Shown: positions 34,838 to 44,131 of the stretch, piece by piece
How the letters are laid out: each line of letters starts with the position of its first letter
How positions within the stretch are numbered: the first letter of the stretch is position 1
Assembly (NCBI RefSeq): GCF_003991425.1
Contig: NZ_CP034346.1
Coordinates: 2,455,501-2,519,500 of the forward strand
Reading direction: 5' to 3'
DNA from: Paenibacillus lutimineralis
GTDB lineage: Bacteria > Bacillota > Bacilli > Paenibacillales > Paenibacillaceae
DNA length: 64,000 bases
Translations under genes and position numbers: made by a program
The notes under the pieces: model-generated
What the model was told of the DNA's origin: nothing
Database searches by the model: none
The model's input: only the letters and a program-made list of their open reading frames with translations

Positions 34838-35707
34838 ATGGCTGGAAAACAAATGTTAAACATTGTGAAAATGAAACGGATGAAGCAGGATGGCGACCCG
34901 ATCTCTATGATCACTGCTTATGACTATCCTTCAGCGGTGCTTGCTGAAGAGGCCGGGGTTGATATTATTCTGGTCGGGGATTCGCTTGGCAATGTTGTGC
35001 TGGGCTATGACACGACGATTCCCGTAACATTGGACGATATGGTATACCATTCCCGTTCAGTAGCGAGAGGCGCTAAGAATACGTTCATCGTGACCGACAT
35101 GCCGTTTATGACATATCACGGAAGTATTGACGAGACACTGCGTGGGGTGAGCCGGATTATGCAAGAAGGGCATGCTCAAGCTGTCAAGATGGAAGGCGGG
35201 GCAGAGATCGCTGATACCGTTAAGCGAATTGTTCAGGCCGGGGTTCCGATGCTGGGCCATATCGGACTTACGCCGCAATCTGTCAATCAAATCGGTGGAT
35301 ACCGGATCCAAGGCAAGGATGAAGCTGATGCGAAGCGTCTGCTTGAGGACGCCAGAGCATTGGAGCAAGCAGGCGCATTTGGTATCGTGTTAGAGCTTGT
35401 GACAGAAGAGGTTGCAGCTTATATCTCATCCGAGCTGTCTATTCCTACTATTGGAATTGGTGCTGGCCGCGGATGTGACGGACAGGTGCTTGTATATCAC
35501 GATGTACTTAAATATACTTCGAATTACCGCAATAAACGATTCGTTAAAACCTTCGGAGATATTGGAGAGCAAATCCGTAGCGGTATCTCCGCATATGTGC
35601 AAGAAGTCAAGACGCGGCAGTTCCCTGCAGAGGAGCATGTATTTGCCGCTGAAGATGGAGTGCTGGACAATCTGTATGGCAAAGGAAAGGCGGAAATTCA
35701 TTCATGA
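34838..35707 (+). CDS. panB: 3-methyl-2-oxobutanoate hydroxymethyltransferase
   Basis: Makes ketopantoate in pantothenate synthesis. 289 residues with MITAYDYPSAVLAEEAGVD, LVGDSLGNVVLGY, VKMEGGAE and GIGAGRGCDGQVLV. The start is ATG 34838 behind AGGAGGAG; the longer frame from 34784 includes the terminator tail and is rejected. It overlaps panC by four bases. Confidence 0.96.
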   Translation: MAGKQMLNIVKMKRMKQDGDPISMITAYDYPSAVLAEEAGVDIILVGDSLGNVVLGYDTTIPVTLDDMVYHSRSVARGAKNTFIVTDMPFMTYHGSIDETLRGVSRIMQEGHAQAVKMEGGAEIADTVKRIVQAGVPMLGHIGLTPQSVNQIGGYRIQGKDEADAKRLLEDARALEQAGAFGIVLELVTEEVAAYISSELSIPTIGIGAGRGCDGQVLVYHDVLKYTSNYRNKRFVKTFGDIGEQIRSGISAYVQEVKTRQFPAEEHVFAAEDGVLDNLYGKGKAEIHS

Positions 35708-36618
35708 AAGTATTCACCGCGATATCTGAGCTAAAGGAATTTCTGAAATCTGGGCGAATTAGCGCTGTTAGGGAAGGCAAGGAACTACAAATTGGACTAG
35801 TCCCTACGATGGGGTATTTACACGAGGGCCACGCCAGCTTGTTGAGAAGAGCAAGAACGGAGAACGATTTGGTTGTACTGAGCATTTTCGTCAATCCGAT
35901 TCAATTTGGCCCGAATGAAGATTTGGATCGTTATCCACGGGACGCGGAGCGCGATCTGGCACTGGCTGAACACGAAGGTGTCGATGCTGTATTTATGCCG
36001 AGTGTGGAAGAAATGTATCCACAGCCAACGAAGACAAAGGTCGCTGTTGCTGAGCTGACCTCGAAGTTATGCGGGGCAACCCGTCCTGGTCATTTTGATG
36101 GGGTAACGACAGTAGTTAGCAAGCTGTTCAATATCGTTGCACCAAATCGTGCTTATTTCGGTCAGAAGGATGCCCAGCAGGTTGCTGTTGTCGCACAAAT
36201 GGTCAAGGATCTCAATTTCGATATTGAAATCGTCCCTTGCCCGATCGTTCGTGAGAACGATGGTTTGGCACTAAGCTCGCGCAATGTATACCTAAGTGTT
36301 GGGGAACACGAATCAGCCCTGATTCTGTCCCGCAGTTTGAAGCAGTTGGAGGCCGATGTATATAGTGGTCAAGCAACAACGGTGATGGAAGCACGCCAGC
36401 AGCTTATGCAGAAGATTGGCAGTGAGCCTTTGGCAGAGATCGATTATGTGGAGATAGCCGCTTTTCCAGGCTTAACCGCGCTTCAGGAGACAAACTCCCT
36501 CAGCAGTGAGCTGAAGGCGCACGGAGCGATTCTAGTCGCTGTAGCCGTCAAATTCGGTACGACAAGACTGATTGATAACGTATTGTTAACGGGAAAGGGG
36601 GAGGCTATCCATGTATAG
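35704..36618 (+). CDS. panC: Pantothenate synthetase
   Basis: ATP-dependent joining of pantoate and beta-alanine. 304 residues with [13 protein letters not shown] (HxGH nucleotide-binding), [26 protein letters not shown] and LSSRNVYLS. Its ATGA start lies at the panB stop and its end overlaps panD by eight bases. Confidence 0.96.
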   Translation: MKVFTAISELKEFLKSGRISAVREGKELQIGLVPTMGYLHEGHASLLRRARTENDLVVLSIFVNPIQFGPNEDLDRYPRDAERDLALAEHEGVDAVFMPSVEEMYPQPTKTKVAVAELTSKLCGATRPGHFDGVTTVVSKLFNIVAPNRAYFGQKDAQQVAVVAQMVKDLNFDIEIVPCPIVRENDGLALSSRNVYLSVGEHESALILSRSLKQLEADVYSGQATTVMEARQQLMQKIGSEPLAEIDYVEIAAFPGLTALQETNSLSSELKAHGAILVAVAVKFGTTRLIDNVLLTGKGEAIHV

Positions 36619-36994
36619 AACGATGATGAAATCCAAGATTCACCGCGCAACGGTTACAGAGGCAAATCTGAATTACATTGGGAGTATTACAATTGATGAA
36701 GATTTGATGGAATCCGCCGACCTTCTGGAGAATGAGAAGGTACAAATCGTCAACAACAACAATGGGGCCAGGCTGGAAACATATGTCATTCCAGGACCTA
36801 GAGGTAGCGGAGTAATTTGCCTCAATGGAGCTGCAGCAAGATTGGTACAGCCAGGGGATACCGTTATTATTATTTCTTACGCTCAGATGTCGAATGAAGA
36901 GATCAAGAACTACAAGCCGACGGTCGTATTTGTCGGAGAAGATAATAAACCCGTCGAGAAGGCATCTAAGGAGCTGCATTCGACCATTCGTTAA
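36611..36994 (+). CDS. panD: Aspartate 1-decarboxylase precursor
   Basis: Makes beta-alanine; the proenzyme self-cleaves at Gly24-Ser25 (YIGSITID) to form the pyruvoyl group. 127 residues, with the conserved [19 protein letters not shown] stretch. It is the last gene of panBCD. Confidence 0.96.
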   Translation: MYRTMMKSKIHRATVTEANLNYIGSITIDEDLMESADLLENEKVQIVNNNNGARLETYVIPGPRGSGVICLNGAAARLVQPGDTVIIISYAQMSNEEIKNYKPTVVFVGEDNKPVEKASKELHSTIR

Positions 36995-37116
36995 TTAGGG
37001 CGATTAGCTTGATTCCTTAGTATGGGTATGCAATTAATGCCTGCGGGAATGAAAAGTCCTCCCGGAACAAAAAATGAACTTAAGGCTCGCACTGATTTCA
37101 TTTTTTAAGGGGTGGG

Positions 37117-37752
37117 ATGCGGATGATGTTTCAACATATGTTTGCGGAAATGAATGAAATGTTGGATGAGATATCAAAATTTTATCCGAATGCCCAAGGA
37201 ACACAGAAGCAGGAACTCACGCATAAGTGGAACCTCCTTAAGCACATGAGTGACGAAATTATTGAAGAATGGCTGAACTTTGAAGAGAAGATGGGAACTG
37301 TCAGGCAAAACTGGAATGAAACTGAGGATGCTAACATTGTTCTTCCTGAGATGAAATGCGATGCTTATGAGAAAGGGGAAGGCTACTATAAGCTCCTGAT
37401 GTTCTCAAAAGCGCTCGAACAATTTCAGAACGTTGTGCATGATTATCCGGATGGTCTTGTTGGCCGAACTTATTTAGCGATGTGTCATCTGCATTTGCAG
37501 CAATTATCCGAAGCTTCTTCACACTTCATCGCCGTGCTGGAGAAGGCGACCAACAATCGGCTTCGTTCCATTATTTATAATGCGCTAGGCTGTATCGAGG
37601 CTCAGAGGGGTAAGCGTCTGAAGGCGAAAGAATACTTCGCCTTAGCTCATCAAAGCGATCCGACGCTGCCTGAACCCCTGATGAACCTGCAGGCCTGTGA
37701 CAGCAGTACGGGAAAGCTGAAATTTGGAGATGAACTGTCTCCCTTAATGTAA
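37117..37752 (+). CDS. Tetratricopeptide repeat protein
   Basis: 211 residues, soluble. An N-terminal helical part (MFAEMNEMLDEISKFYPNAQ) precedes TPR-like units (FSKALEQFQNVVHDYPDGLVG; LSEASSHFIAVLEKATNN; RLKAKEYFALAHQSDPT). GGGGTGGGATG precedes the start. The 122-base gap from panD has an AAAAAATGA/TCATTTTTT hairpin (about 37069-37108), a weak terminator. Function unknown. Confidence 0.78.
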   Translation: MRMMFQHMFAEMNEMLDEISKFYPNAQGTQKQELTHKWNLLKHMSDEIIEEWLNFEEKMGTVRQNWNETEDANIVLPEMKCDAYEKGEGYYKLLMFSKALEQFQNVVHDYPDGLVGRTYLAMCHLHLQQLSEASSHFIAVLEKATNNRLRSIIYNALGCIEAQRGKRLKAKEYFALAHQSDPTLPEPLMNLQACDSSTGKLKFGDELSPLM

Positions 37753-37796
37753 CGTACAGAATGAATCGAGCCGAGCTTATCAGCGTTTTATCTACC

Positions 37797-37838
37797 AGCG
37801 ATGCACTCGACATATGACGAGGCATCGCTTTGTTTTTG
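37797..37838 (+). terminator. Terminator after TPR gene
   Basis: AGCGATGC and GCATCGCT pair around an 18-base loop, itself holding CTCG/CGAG, followed by TTGTTTTTG. Confidence 0.82.
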
Positions 37839-37963
37839 AATATAAAATTTGCTTCGTCCGGAGTTTTCTTATCTTTTGTATAAAATGTTAGTTAATTTTC
37901 AAAATGGCTATATTCTGTTATGCTGTTTATGAGACTGGATGGAAGGGACTTTGGAACGAGAAA

Positions 37964-40828
37964 ATGAAATACGCGGTACTTGATTTTGAAACTACAGGCA
38001 ATCAGTCCTCTGATGAGATTATTCAGGCTGGGCTTGCCATTATAGACCATGATTTGACAATTTCACAAGTTTATCGCTCTTATGTAAATCCGGGAATCCC
38101 AATACCTCCATTTATTACAGGCTTGACCGGAATTACTGAAGAGGATGTCAAAGAGGCGCCTGGATTGGACGAGGTTATGATGGAGATGGTTCCATTACTC
38201 GATGATGCAGTTCTGGTTGGACATAATGTAGCTTTTGACTTCAATTATTTACAGAGCGCTCTCGATAAGACGGGATATTTGCCTTTTTCCGGACGCATTC
38301 TCGATACGATGGACTTTCTGAAAATATTCTTTCCTTCGCTATCCACCTATCAGCTAGGTTTGGTATCGCAGGAGTTCAATGTGCAGCATGATCGGCCCCA
38401 TCAGGCAGATAGCGATGCGCTTGCTACGGCTCTAATCTTCCTCAAGTGTCTGGAAGAAATCGAGCAGTTGCCTCTGCTTACACTGCAGCGGCTGTCTGAT
38501 CTGTTCAACAATGAGGACAGTGATCTGGCCTGGTTCTTTGATGCGATGCTTCAGGAGAAGCAGCAGAAGGAGCTAGGCGTTAATCCGGATGGGTTCACGT
38601 ATTATCGGCAGTTCGCCCTCCAGGTCGATGACTGGATGGATATTGAGCCAGCCCGGGATCATATGCTTGTGAATCCACTCAAGGACGTGTCCTTTGAACA
38701 GTTCATGGAGCAGGTCCGAGAACAGCTGAAGCTGAAGCTGCCTGAATACGAAGAACGTGAAGCCCAGACCATGATGTTGGACCAGGTGAACCAGGCCTTT
38801 GCCGAAGATAAGCATCTTTTGATTGAAGCTGGTACGGGTACCGGGAAGTCACTTGGATACCTCCTGCCTGCGATTTACCATAGTGTGAAGCAGGATGAGA
38901 AGGTCATAATCAGCACTCATACGATTAACTTGCAAGAGCAGCTCAGGGAGCGGGATCTTCCATTATTAACGGAGGTCGTACCATTTCCGTTCCAGGCCGC
39001 TATCTTCAAGGGAAGGCAGCATTATTTGTGTTTGCGCAAATTTGAACATAAAATAAATAGAAGAGATTTCACAACCCCAAAAGAAGAGGTGATGACGGCC
39101 GCACAAATGATCGTGTGGCTCGCTCAGACGGAAACCGGGGATGATGAGGAGCTAAATCTCGGAAATCGCGGCAGCGATTTCTGGGAAACAGTGGCTAGTG
39201 AATCCGATTCTTGTCTTGGACGTTCCTGCCCTTGGTTCCGCAAATGCTTCTATCACCGTGCCAAGCATGAAGCGGGTGTAGCCGATGTCGTCATAACGAA
39301 TCACTCCAAGCTGTTCACCGATATTCAAGCAGGACATCAGCTTCTGCCAAGCTATGATCGCTTGGTCATCGATGAGGCCCATCATCTTGAGGATGTTGCC
39401 GGCAAGCATCTTGGCTTGCAGCTTAAATATTTTACAGTTATCCATACTCTGACCCGATTGTTCAAGGACAGCAAGACGGGACAGCTTCCATCCTTGCACT
39501 TCATGCTCCAGCAAGCGGGAGCAGAAGCGGCGATGAAATGGATGACGGTCATTGACGAGATGTATCCGTCATTGATCGAGGTGAAGGAGAATTGGGATAA
39601 ACTAAGCGAATTGTTGTTCGCTTTAATACCTGAGCGTTCCGATGCGGCCCCTGGAGATCCGGGGCAGTTCGTAACGCGGCTTCTGCCCGATAAGAAGCCC
39701 AAGTCCTGGGATGCTCTAACTACATTGGAAAACTCGATATATATTACCTTGGGGGATATCCTCCGCAAAGGCGAGCGAATGGTAGCTGAAATCCGAGAGG
39801 AACAGGATGACTACGGTGCTGAGAGCTTGATTACGGATATCAGCGGACTGTTCAAGGATTTGGCTAATGAACGTGAGACGCTCCGTTTCTTCATGAAACT
39901 GGAGGATGAGAATACGGTATATTGGCTTGAAGCTAATGGGAACTACCGCAATCGTTCATTGCAGATTTTTGCCGTACCGATTGATGTCAGCGCTCAATTA
40001 AAGGCATATTTCTTCGATAAGAAGAAGAGTGTAGTTATGACTTCGGCGACATTGACCGTTGATAAATCGTTTCAATATGTCATTGAACAGCTCGGTCTTC
40101 AGGAAGCGGCTAATACAGACCGTTTGATGACGGCGATGCTGCCTTCTCCATTCAATTATAGGGAGCAAGCATTAGTGCTCATACCGCGGGATTTCCCGAG
40201 TGTTAAGGGCAGCGTAGGCGATGATTATTTTATTCAGACTCTGGTGCGTTCTTTGGCGGATACAGCAATTGCTACCAAGGGGCGGATGCTTGTTCTTTTC
40301 ACATCCTATCGGATGCTGCGACAAGTATATGACCCATTAAAAGAGCGGCTGTCCGATGAAGGAATCACCGTCATTGGACAGGGTATGGATAGTGGCAGCA
40401 GAACGAAGTTGACCCGTCGTTTTCAAGGGCAGCAAGCATCGGTGCTGCTCGGGACGAGCAGCTTCTGGGAAGGCGTAGATATTCCTGGCGAAGCATTGAC
40501 GAGCCTGGCGATTGTCCGCCTGCCGTTCCAGCCGCCGAATCACCCGCTGGTTGAGGCTAAGAGTGAGCGGCTTCAGAGGGAGAAGAAGAACCCCTTCATG
40601 AAGCTGTCGGTGCCTCAGGCGGTTATTCGCTTCAAGCAAGGGTTCGGGCGTCTAGTCCGATCTTCTGCGGATCGAGGAATTGTCGTTGTATATGATACTC
40701 GCATCTTGGAATCTTATTATGGCAAATACTTTTTGTATTCTTTACCGGGACCGAAGATGGAGCATATGACATTATCGCAAATGGTTCCACGGATCTCAGA
40801 ATGGTTAAACGATGACGAAGAGTCGTAA
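37964..40828 (+). CDS. dinG: DinG-family helicase fused to DEDD exonuclease
   Basis: About 954 residues. Residues 1-170 are a DnaQ-like 3'-5' exonuclease (VLDFETTGNQ; HNVAFDFNYL; HQADSDALATA). The rest is an XPD-like superfamily 2 helicase: GTGTGKS near residue 290, DEAH near 470, SFWEGVDIPG and QGFGRLVRS at the C-terminus. Cysteines CLGRSCPWFRKC have C-x4-C-x5-C spacing with a further Cys about 61 residues upstream, as in the Fe-S cluster of E. coli DinG. The start ATG 37964 fits the exonuclease motif; ATG 37904 is an extension. Confidence 0.93.
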   Translation: MKYAVLDFETTGNQSSDEIIQAGLAIIDHDLTISQVYRSYVNPGIPIPPFITGLTGITEEDVKEAPGLDEVMMEMVPLLDDAVLVGHNVAFDFNYLQSALDKTGYLPFSGRILDTMDFLKIFFPSLSTYQLGLVSQEFNVQHDRPHQADSDALATALIFLKCLEEIEQLPLLTLQRLSDLFNNEDSDLAWFFDAMLQEKQQKELGVNPDGFTYYRQFALQVDDWMDIEPARDHMLVNPLKDVSFEQFMEQVREQLKLKLPEYEEREAQTMMLDQVNQAFAEDKHLLIEAGTGTGKSLGYLLPAIYHSVKQDEKVIISTHTINLQEQLRERDLPLLTEVVPFPFQAAIFKGRQHYLCLRKFEHKINRRDFTTPKEEVMTAAQMIVWLAQTETGDDEELNLGNRGSDFWETVASESDSCLGRSCPWFRKCFYHRAKHEAGVADVVITNHSKLFTDIQAGHQLLPSYDRLVIDEAHHLEDVAGKHLGLQLKYFTVIHTLTRLFKDSKTGQLPSLHFMLQQAGAEAAMKWMTVIDEMYPSLIEVKENWDKLSELLFALIPERSDAAPGDPGQFVTRLLPDKKPKSWDALTTLENSIYITLGDILRKGERMVAEIREEQDDYGAESLITDISGLFKDLANERETLRFFMKLEDENTVYWLEANGNYRNRSLQIFAVPIDVSAQLKAYFFDKKKSVVMTSATLTVDKSFQYVIEQLGLQEAANTDRLMTAMLPSPFNYREQALVLIPRDFPSVKGSVGDDYFIQTLVRSLADTAIATKGRMLVLFTSYRMLRQVYDPLKERLSDEGITVIGQGMDSGSRTKLTRRFQGQQASVLLGTSSFWEGVDIPGEALTSLAIVRLPFQPPNHPLVEAKSERLQREKKNPFMKLSVPQAVIRFKQGFGRLVRSSADRGIVVVYDTRILESYYGKYFLYSLPGPKMEHMTLSQMVPRISEWLNDDEES

Positions 40829-40861
40829 TTTCTTCGAAATGCACCTGTAGGGGGAAAATAT

Positions 40862-41512
40862 ATGAAATCAGAAAAAATTTCAGATGCGGTTGTACGCAGA
40901 TTGCCTGTATACTTGCGGTTTCTTAATGAATTAAGCCATCGCGAGGTCTTGACGGTTTCTTCCCAGGAGCTCGGACAGAAGCTGGATCTAAATCCAGCCC
41001 AAATCCGCAAAGATCTCGCTTATTTCGGCGACTTTGGTCGGAAGGGGATCGGGTATGACGTCTCATACTTGATCGAGAAAATACGGCAAATTCTGAATTT
41101 GGACCAGCAGATTAACGTGGCTCTCGTCGGAGCTGGTAATCTGGGACAAGCCTTGTCCAATTACAATACGTACGTGAAGGATAATATGCGGATTATCGCA
41201 GTCTTTGACGCCAACCCGGACAAGATCGGCAAGAAGGTCAAAGACATTACGATTCAGCCGATCGAGGAGCTGGAGCAGACGGTAAGAGACAAGCATATTC
41301 AGATCGGAATTATTACGGTACCTGATGTGGAGGCGCAGCGCGTTGCCGACCAGCTTGTTGCCGCAGGTATAGGGGCAATTCTCAACTTTGCGCCCACAAT
41401 CATCAAGGTTCCTTCTGACGTGCGTATCCATGCGGCAGATTTCACAACAGACCTTATTAGTCTTGCTTATTATTTGCAGAGTGGAAAGGAATTACCGGAA
41501 AATGAGTCGTAA
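40862..41512 (+). CDS. rex: Redox-sensing transcriptional repressor Rex
   Basis: Senses NADH/NAD and represses fermentative and respiratory genes. 216 residues: a winged helix at the N-terminus (AVVRRLPVYLRFLNEL; SQELGQKLDLNPAQIRKDLAYFG), a Rossmann domain with VALVGAGNLGQAL near residue 86, and the domain-swapped C-terminal helix. GGGGG precedes the ATG. It overlaps the next gene by 11 bases. Confidence 0.95.
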   Translation: MKSEKISDAVVRRLPVYLRFLNELSHREVLTVSSQELGQKLDLNPAQIRKDLAYFGDFGRKGIGYDVSYLIEKIRQILNLDQQINVALVGAGNLGQALSNYNTYVKDNMRIIAVFDANPDKIGKKVKDITIQPIEELEQTVRDKHIQIGIITVPDVEAQRVADQLVAAGIGAILNFAPTIIKVPSDVRIHAADFTTDLISLAYYLQSGKELPENES

Positions 41513-42800
41513 ATGGTTGATTAAGAATGGTACATTTGCAGTGCTGGACGAGAAAAGTCCGATCGTCCATGGCTATATGCTGATCGAAGGAAATACGATT
41601 TCTTATATCGGCGAGGAGCGGCCTGAGGGCGTAGAAGGTGCGGAGACTTATGATGGCAAAGGCCTGCTCTTCATGCCGGGCCTCGTCAATTCACACGGGC
41701 ATACGGCGATGTCATTGCTGCGTGGTTACGGAGACGATATGGTCCTTCAGGAATGGCTAGAGCAGAAGATGTGGCCGATGGAGGCGAAATTCACTCCTGA
41801 GGATGTATATTGGGGTGCTTCTTTATCTGTGCTGGAAATGGTCAAAGGTGGAACTACGACCTTCCTAGATATGTACGATCATATGGATCAAGTGGGTAAG
41901 GTTGTTGAGGAATCGGGCATCCGCGGTGTTCTAACACGCGGTGTTATCGGTCTCTGTCCGCCTGAACTGCAGGATCAGAAGCTGGCCGAAGCGATTCGCA
42001 TTGCTCGTGATTGGCACGGGAAGGCCGAAGGACGGATTACAACAATGATGTCGCCGCATGCTCCGTACACATGCCCGCCGGATTATATTGAGAGGTTTGT
42101 GCAGGCAGCGCATGATCTTAATTTGCCATTACACACACATATGTCCGAGACACGAGCGGAGGTCCAACAAAATGTTGACCAGTATGGCGTACGTCCTGTT
42201 CAACATCTGCTTAACCTGGGCTTCTTCTCCCGTCCATCTCTGGTAGCTCATGCGGTGCATCTGACCGATGAAGAGATTGAGATTCTTGCCGCCCACAAGG
42301 TGGCAATCTCTCATAACCCGGGCAGCAACCTTAAGCTGGCTAGCGGGGTAGCGCGGGTACCGGAGCTTCTGAAAGCAGGCGTTACGGTGTCGCTAGGTAC
42401 AGATGGCCCAGCGAGCAACAACAATCTCGACATGTTCGAGGAGATCAGGCTGGCCGCTTTAATCCATAAAGGGGTGTCCGGCGATCCGACGGCCGTACCT
42501 GCTCTTGAAGCTCTTCGTATGGGAACAGAGTATGGAGCGAAATCGCTCTACTTGAACAATACGGGCAAGTTGGCAGCTGGAATGAAGGCCGACATGATCG
42601 CCGTAAATACAGACCAAGCTCACTTCTTGCCGCGGACTGATTATATCTCTCATATCGTCTATTCAGCAGGTCCCAAGGACGTAGAGCATGTATGGGTCGA
42701 TGGCAAGCAGATTATCCGTCACGGTGAATGTTTGACGCTGGATGAGGAGCGCATTCGTTATGAGGCGCAAACGGCCTTTGAAGGACTTCTCGGTCGGTAA
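41502..42800 (+). CDS. mtaD: 5-methylthioadenosine/S-adenosylhomocysteine deaminase
   Basis: Amidohydrolase that deaminates the adenine ring of MTA or SAH. 432 residues with the metal motif LVNSHGHTAMSLLRG, HMSETRAEV, LVAHAVHL, and the LGTDGPASNN Asp. The start is ATG 41502 inside rex (AAAGGA about 16 bases upstream); the frame is open further back within rex. The family also includes other aminohydrolases, so the substrate is the best match rather than proven. Confidence 0.88.
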   Translation: MSRKWLIKNGTFAVLDEKSPIVHGYMLIEGNTISYIGEERPEGVEGAETYDGKGLLFMPGLVNSHGHTAMSLLRGYGDDMVLQEWLEQKMWPMEAKFTPEDVYWGASLSVLEMVKGGTTTFLDMYDHMDQVGKVVEESGIRGVLTRGVIGLCPPELQDQKLAEAIRIARDWHGKAEGRITTMMSPHAPYTCPPDYIERFVQAAHDLNLPLHTHMSETRAEVQQNVDQYGVRPVQHLLNLGFFSRPSLVAHAVHLTDEEIEILAAHKVAISHNPGSNLKLASGVARVPELLKAGVTVSLGTDGPASNNNLDMFEEIRLAALIHKGVSGDPTAVPALEALRMGTEYGAKSLYLNNTGKLAAGMKADMIAVNTDQAHFLPRTDYISHIVYSAGPKDVEHVWVDGKQIIRHGECLTLDEERIRYEAQTAFEGLLGR

Positions 42801-42838
42801 GGTGGGAATTAGAACTCTAACTGGGAAGGAAGAGAAGG

Positions 42839-43324
42839 TTGAAGAATAGAACCAAATGGATTCTGCTCTCCATTGTGATCCTGCTGATCATCTTCTTTGG
42901 CCTTTACCGCTTCTATTTATATATTCAAGAGGATATTTGGCAGGGAGAGAATGCGGCGGTAGCACTGGCCAGACAAGAGACCGGGCTTGTTGAATCGGAA
43001 AAGGTGTGGAAGTCGGTCTGGGATGAGGTGTGCTGGGTCGTTCAAGGTAAAAATGCGGACGGCGTAGAGGTCATGGTCTGGCTGCCCGAAGGGAAAGCAG
43101 CAGTAGAGAAACCCTTATCCGAAGGGGTATCCGAGCCGGAGATTCGTAGGATTATACAAGATCAGTTGCCTGGAATCAATATTGTTAGATTGACTCCGGG
43201 TATATATAACAATCAATATGTATGGCAATTGTTCTATAAAGATAATTCACATTATTATTACCGTTTCTATAGTTTCAGCAATGGTGAGTCGTTATCAGAA
43301 ATGTTCACATTGCCAAATCGTTAG
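42839..43324 (+). CDS. ypmB: YpmB-like membrane-anchored protein (DUF5590)
   Basis: 161 residues: one N-terminal membrane helix (WILLSIVILLIIFFGLYRFYL, about residues 6-26) and an extracytoplasmic PepSY-like region (NAAVALARQETG; VWLPEG; QLPGINIVRLTPGIYNNQYVW). B. subtilis ypmB likewise follows dinG. The start is TTG 42839 behind GGAAGGAAGAGAAGG. Confidence 0.8.
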   Translation: MKNRTKWILLSIVILLIIFFGLYRFYLYIQEDIWQGENAAVALARQETGLVESEKVWKSVWDEVCWVVQGKNADGVEVMVWLPEGKAAVEKPLSEGVSEPEIRRIIQDQLPGINIVRLTPGIYNNQYVWQLFYKDNSHYYYRFYSFSNGESLSEMFTLPNR

Positions 43325-43339
43325 AACTGAAGACAGATA

Positions 43340-43431
43340 ACAAGTCTTGTTCCAAAAGAAAAGTGAAATCGTAGCATTACTATGCGATCGATGCGCTTTG
43401 ATTTCTTTTGAACAGGGCTTGTTTTTTTATG
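43340..43431 (+). terminator. Long-stem terminator after ypmB
   Basis: ACAAGTCTTGTTCCAAAAG and CTTTTGAACAGGGCTTGT form a stem of about 20 bp enclosing a second hairpin, followed by seven T. The 43432-43597 stretch that follows is AT-rich and holds the promoter region of the next operon, without a clear -35/-10 pair. Confidence 0.82.
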
Positions 43432-43597
43432 TATATAAGAGAGAATAGCCAGGGATGGAAACATTTAATATCTTAGATTTAAAAGGATGTTCACACTTCA
43501 CTTTCTTCTTGGGTATAAGGTGTGATATACTAAATCCAGTTGTTTTGATAGATTAAAGTATATACAATTTATATATCATACTGAAGGGGGACATCTC

Positions 43598-44131
43598 GTG
43601 AAACTGCGAATTGGAACGATCGCGGCTAGTGTTGCGGTTTCCGCACTGCTATTATTTGGCGGCTGGTATTCTTATCAGCATTGGGTGGTAGAGAGCCCGT
43701 TCGAGAAGACAGTGAAGCAATTTGACGGCGTGAACAGCGTCGAATCCGATATAAACCGGCAGCAAGTAGCCTTGAAGCTGGATCTTAAGCCCGGCACCGA
43801 CCTAGGAGAACTGGTCAAGTATATTCAAGAGGATGGCAAGAAGTGGGTGGGTCAGCGTCAGTTGTCATTTGAGATTAAGGATCAATCGAATCGTGATCTG
43901 AACAGAGCATGGAACAAGGTTCTGTTCCCGATTGCCCAAGCGATGGAGAACAAGCAATATACCGATATTAATACAGCGCTTGATCAACTACAGCAGCAGA
44001 ATAAGTCTATTACAGCGAAGGCTGAAATGGATGATAAGAATGTGTATATAACACTTACAGACGGCAAGGCTAGTAAATTTATAATTCTGCCTCGCGTTCC
44101 AGAGCGAATGGGGGCATGGCCTAATGCGTAA
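43598..44131 (+). CDS. Membrane-anchored protein coupled to FtsH-like protease
   Basis: 177 residues. One N-terminal membrane helix (about residues 7-24, TIAASVAVSALLLFGGWY) is followed by a charged domain of about 150 residues, predicted outside the cell. No known family was recognised; repeated strand-helix pairs such as VNSVESDINRQQVALKLDLK suggest a small alpha/beta fold. GTG start with GAAGGGGG upstream. It overlaps the FtsH-like gene by eight bases, so the two are likely made in similar amounts and may form a complex (inference). Confidence 0.7.
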   Translation: MKLRIGTIAASVAVSALLLFGGWYSYQHWVVESPFEKTVKQFDGVNSVESDINRQQVALKLDLKPGTDLGELVKYIQEDGKKWVGQRQLSFEIKDQSNRDLNRAWNKVLFPIAQAMENKQYTDINTALDQLQQQNKSITAKAEMDDKNVYITLTDGKASKFIILPRVPERMGAWPNA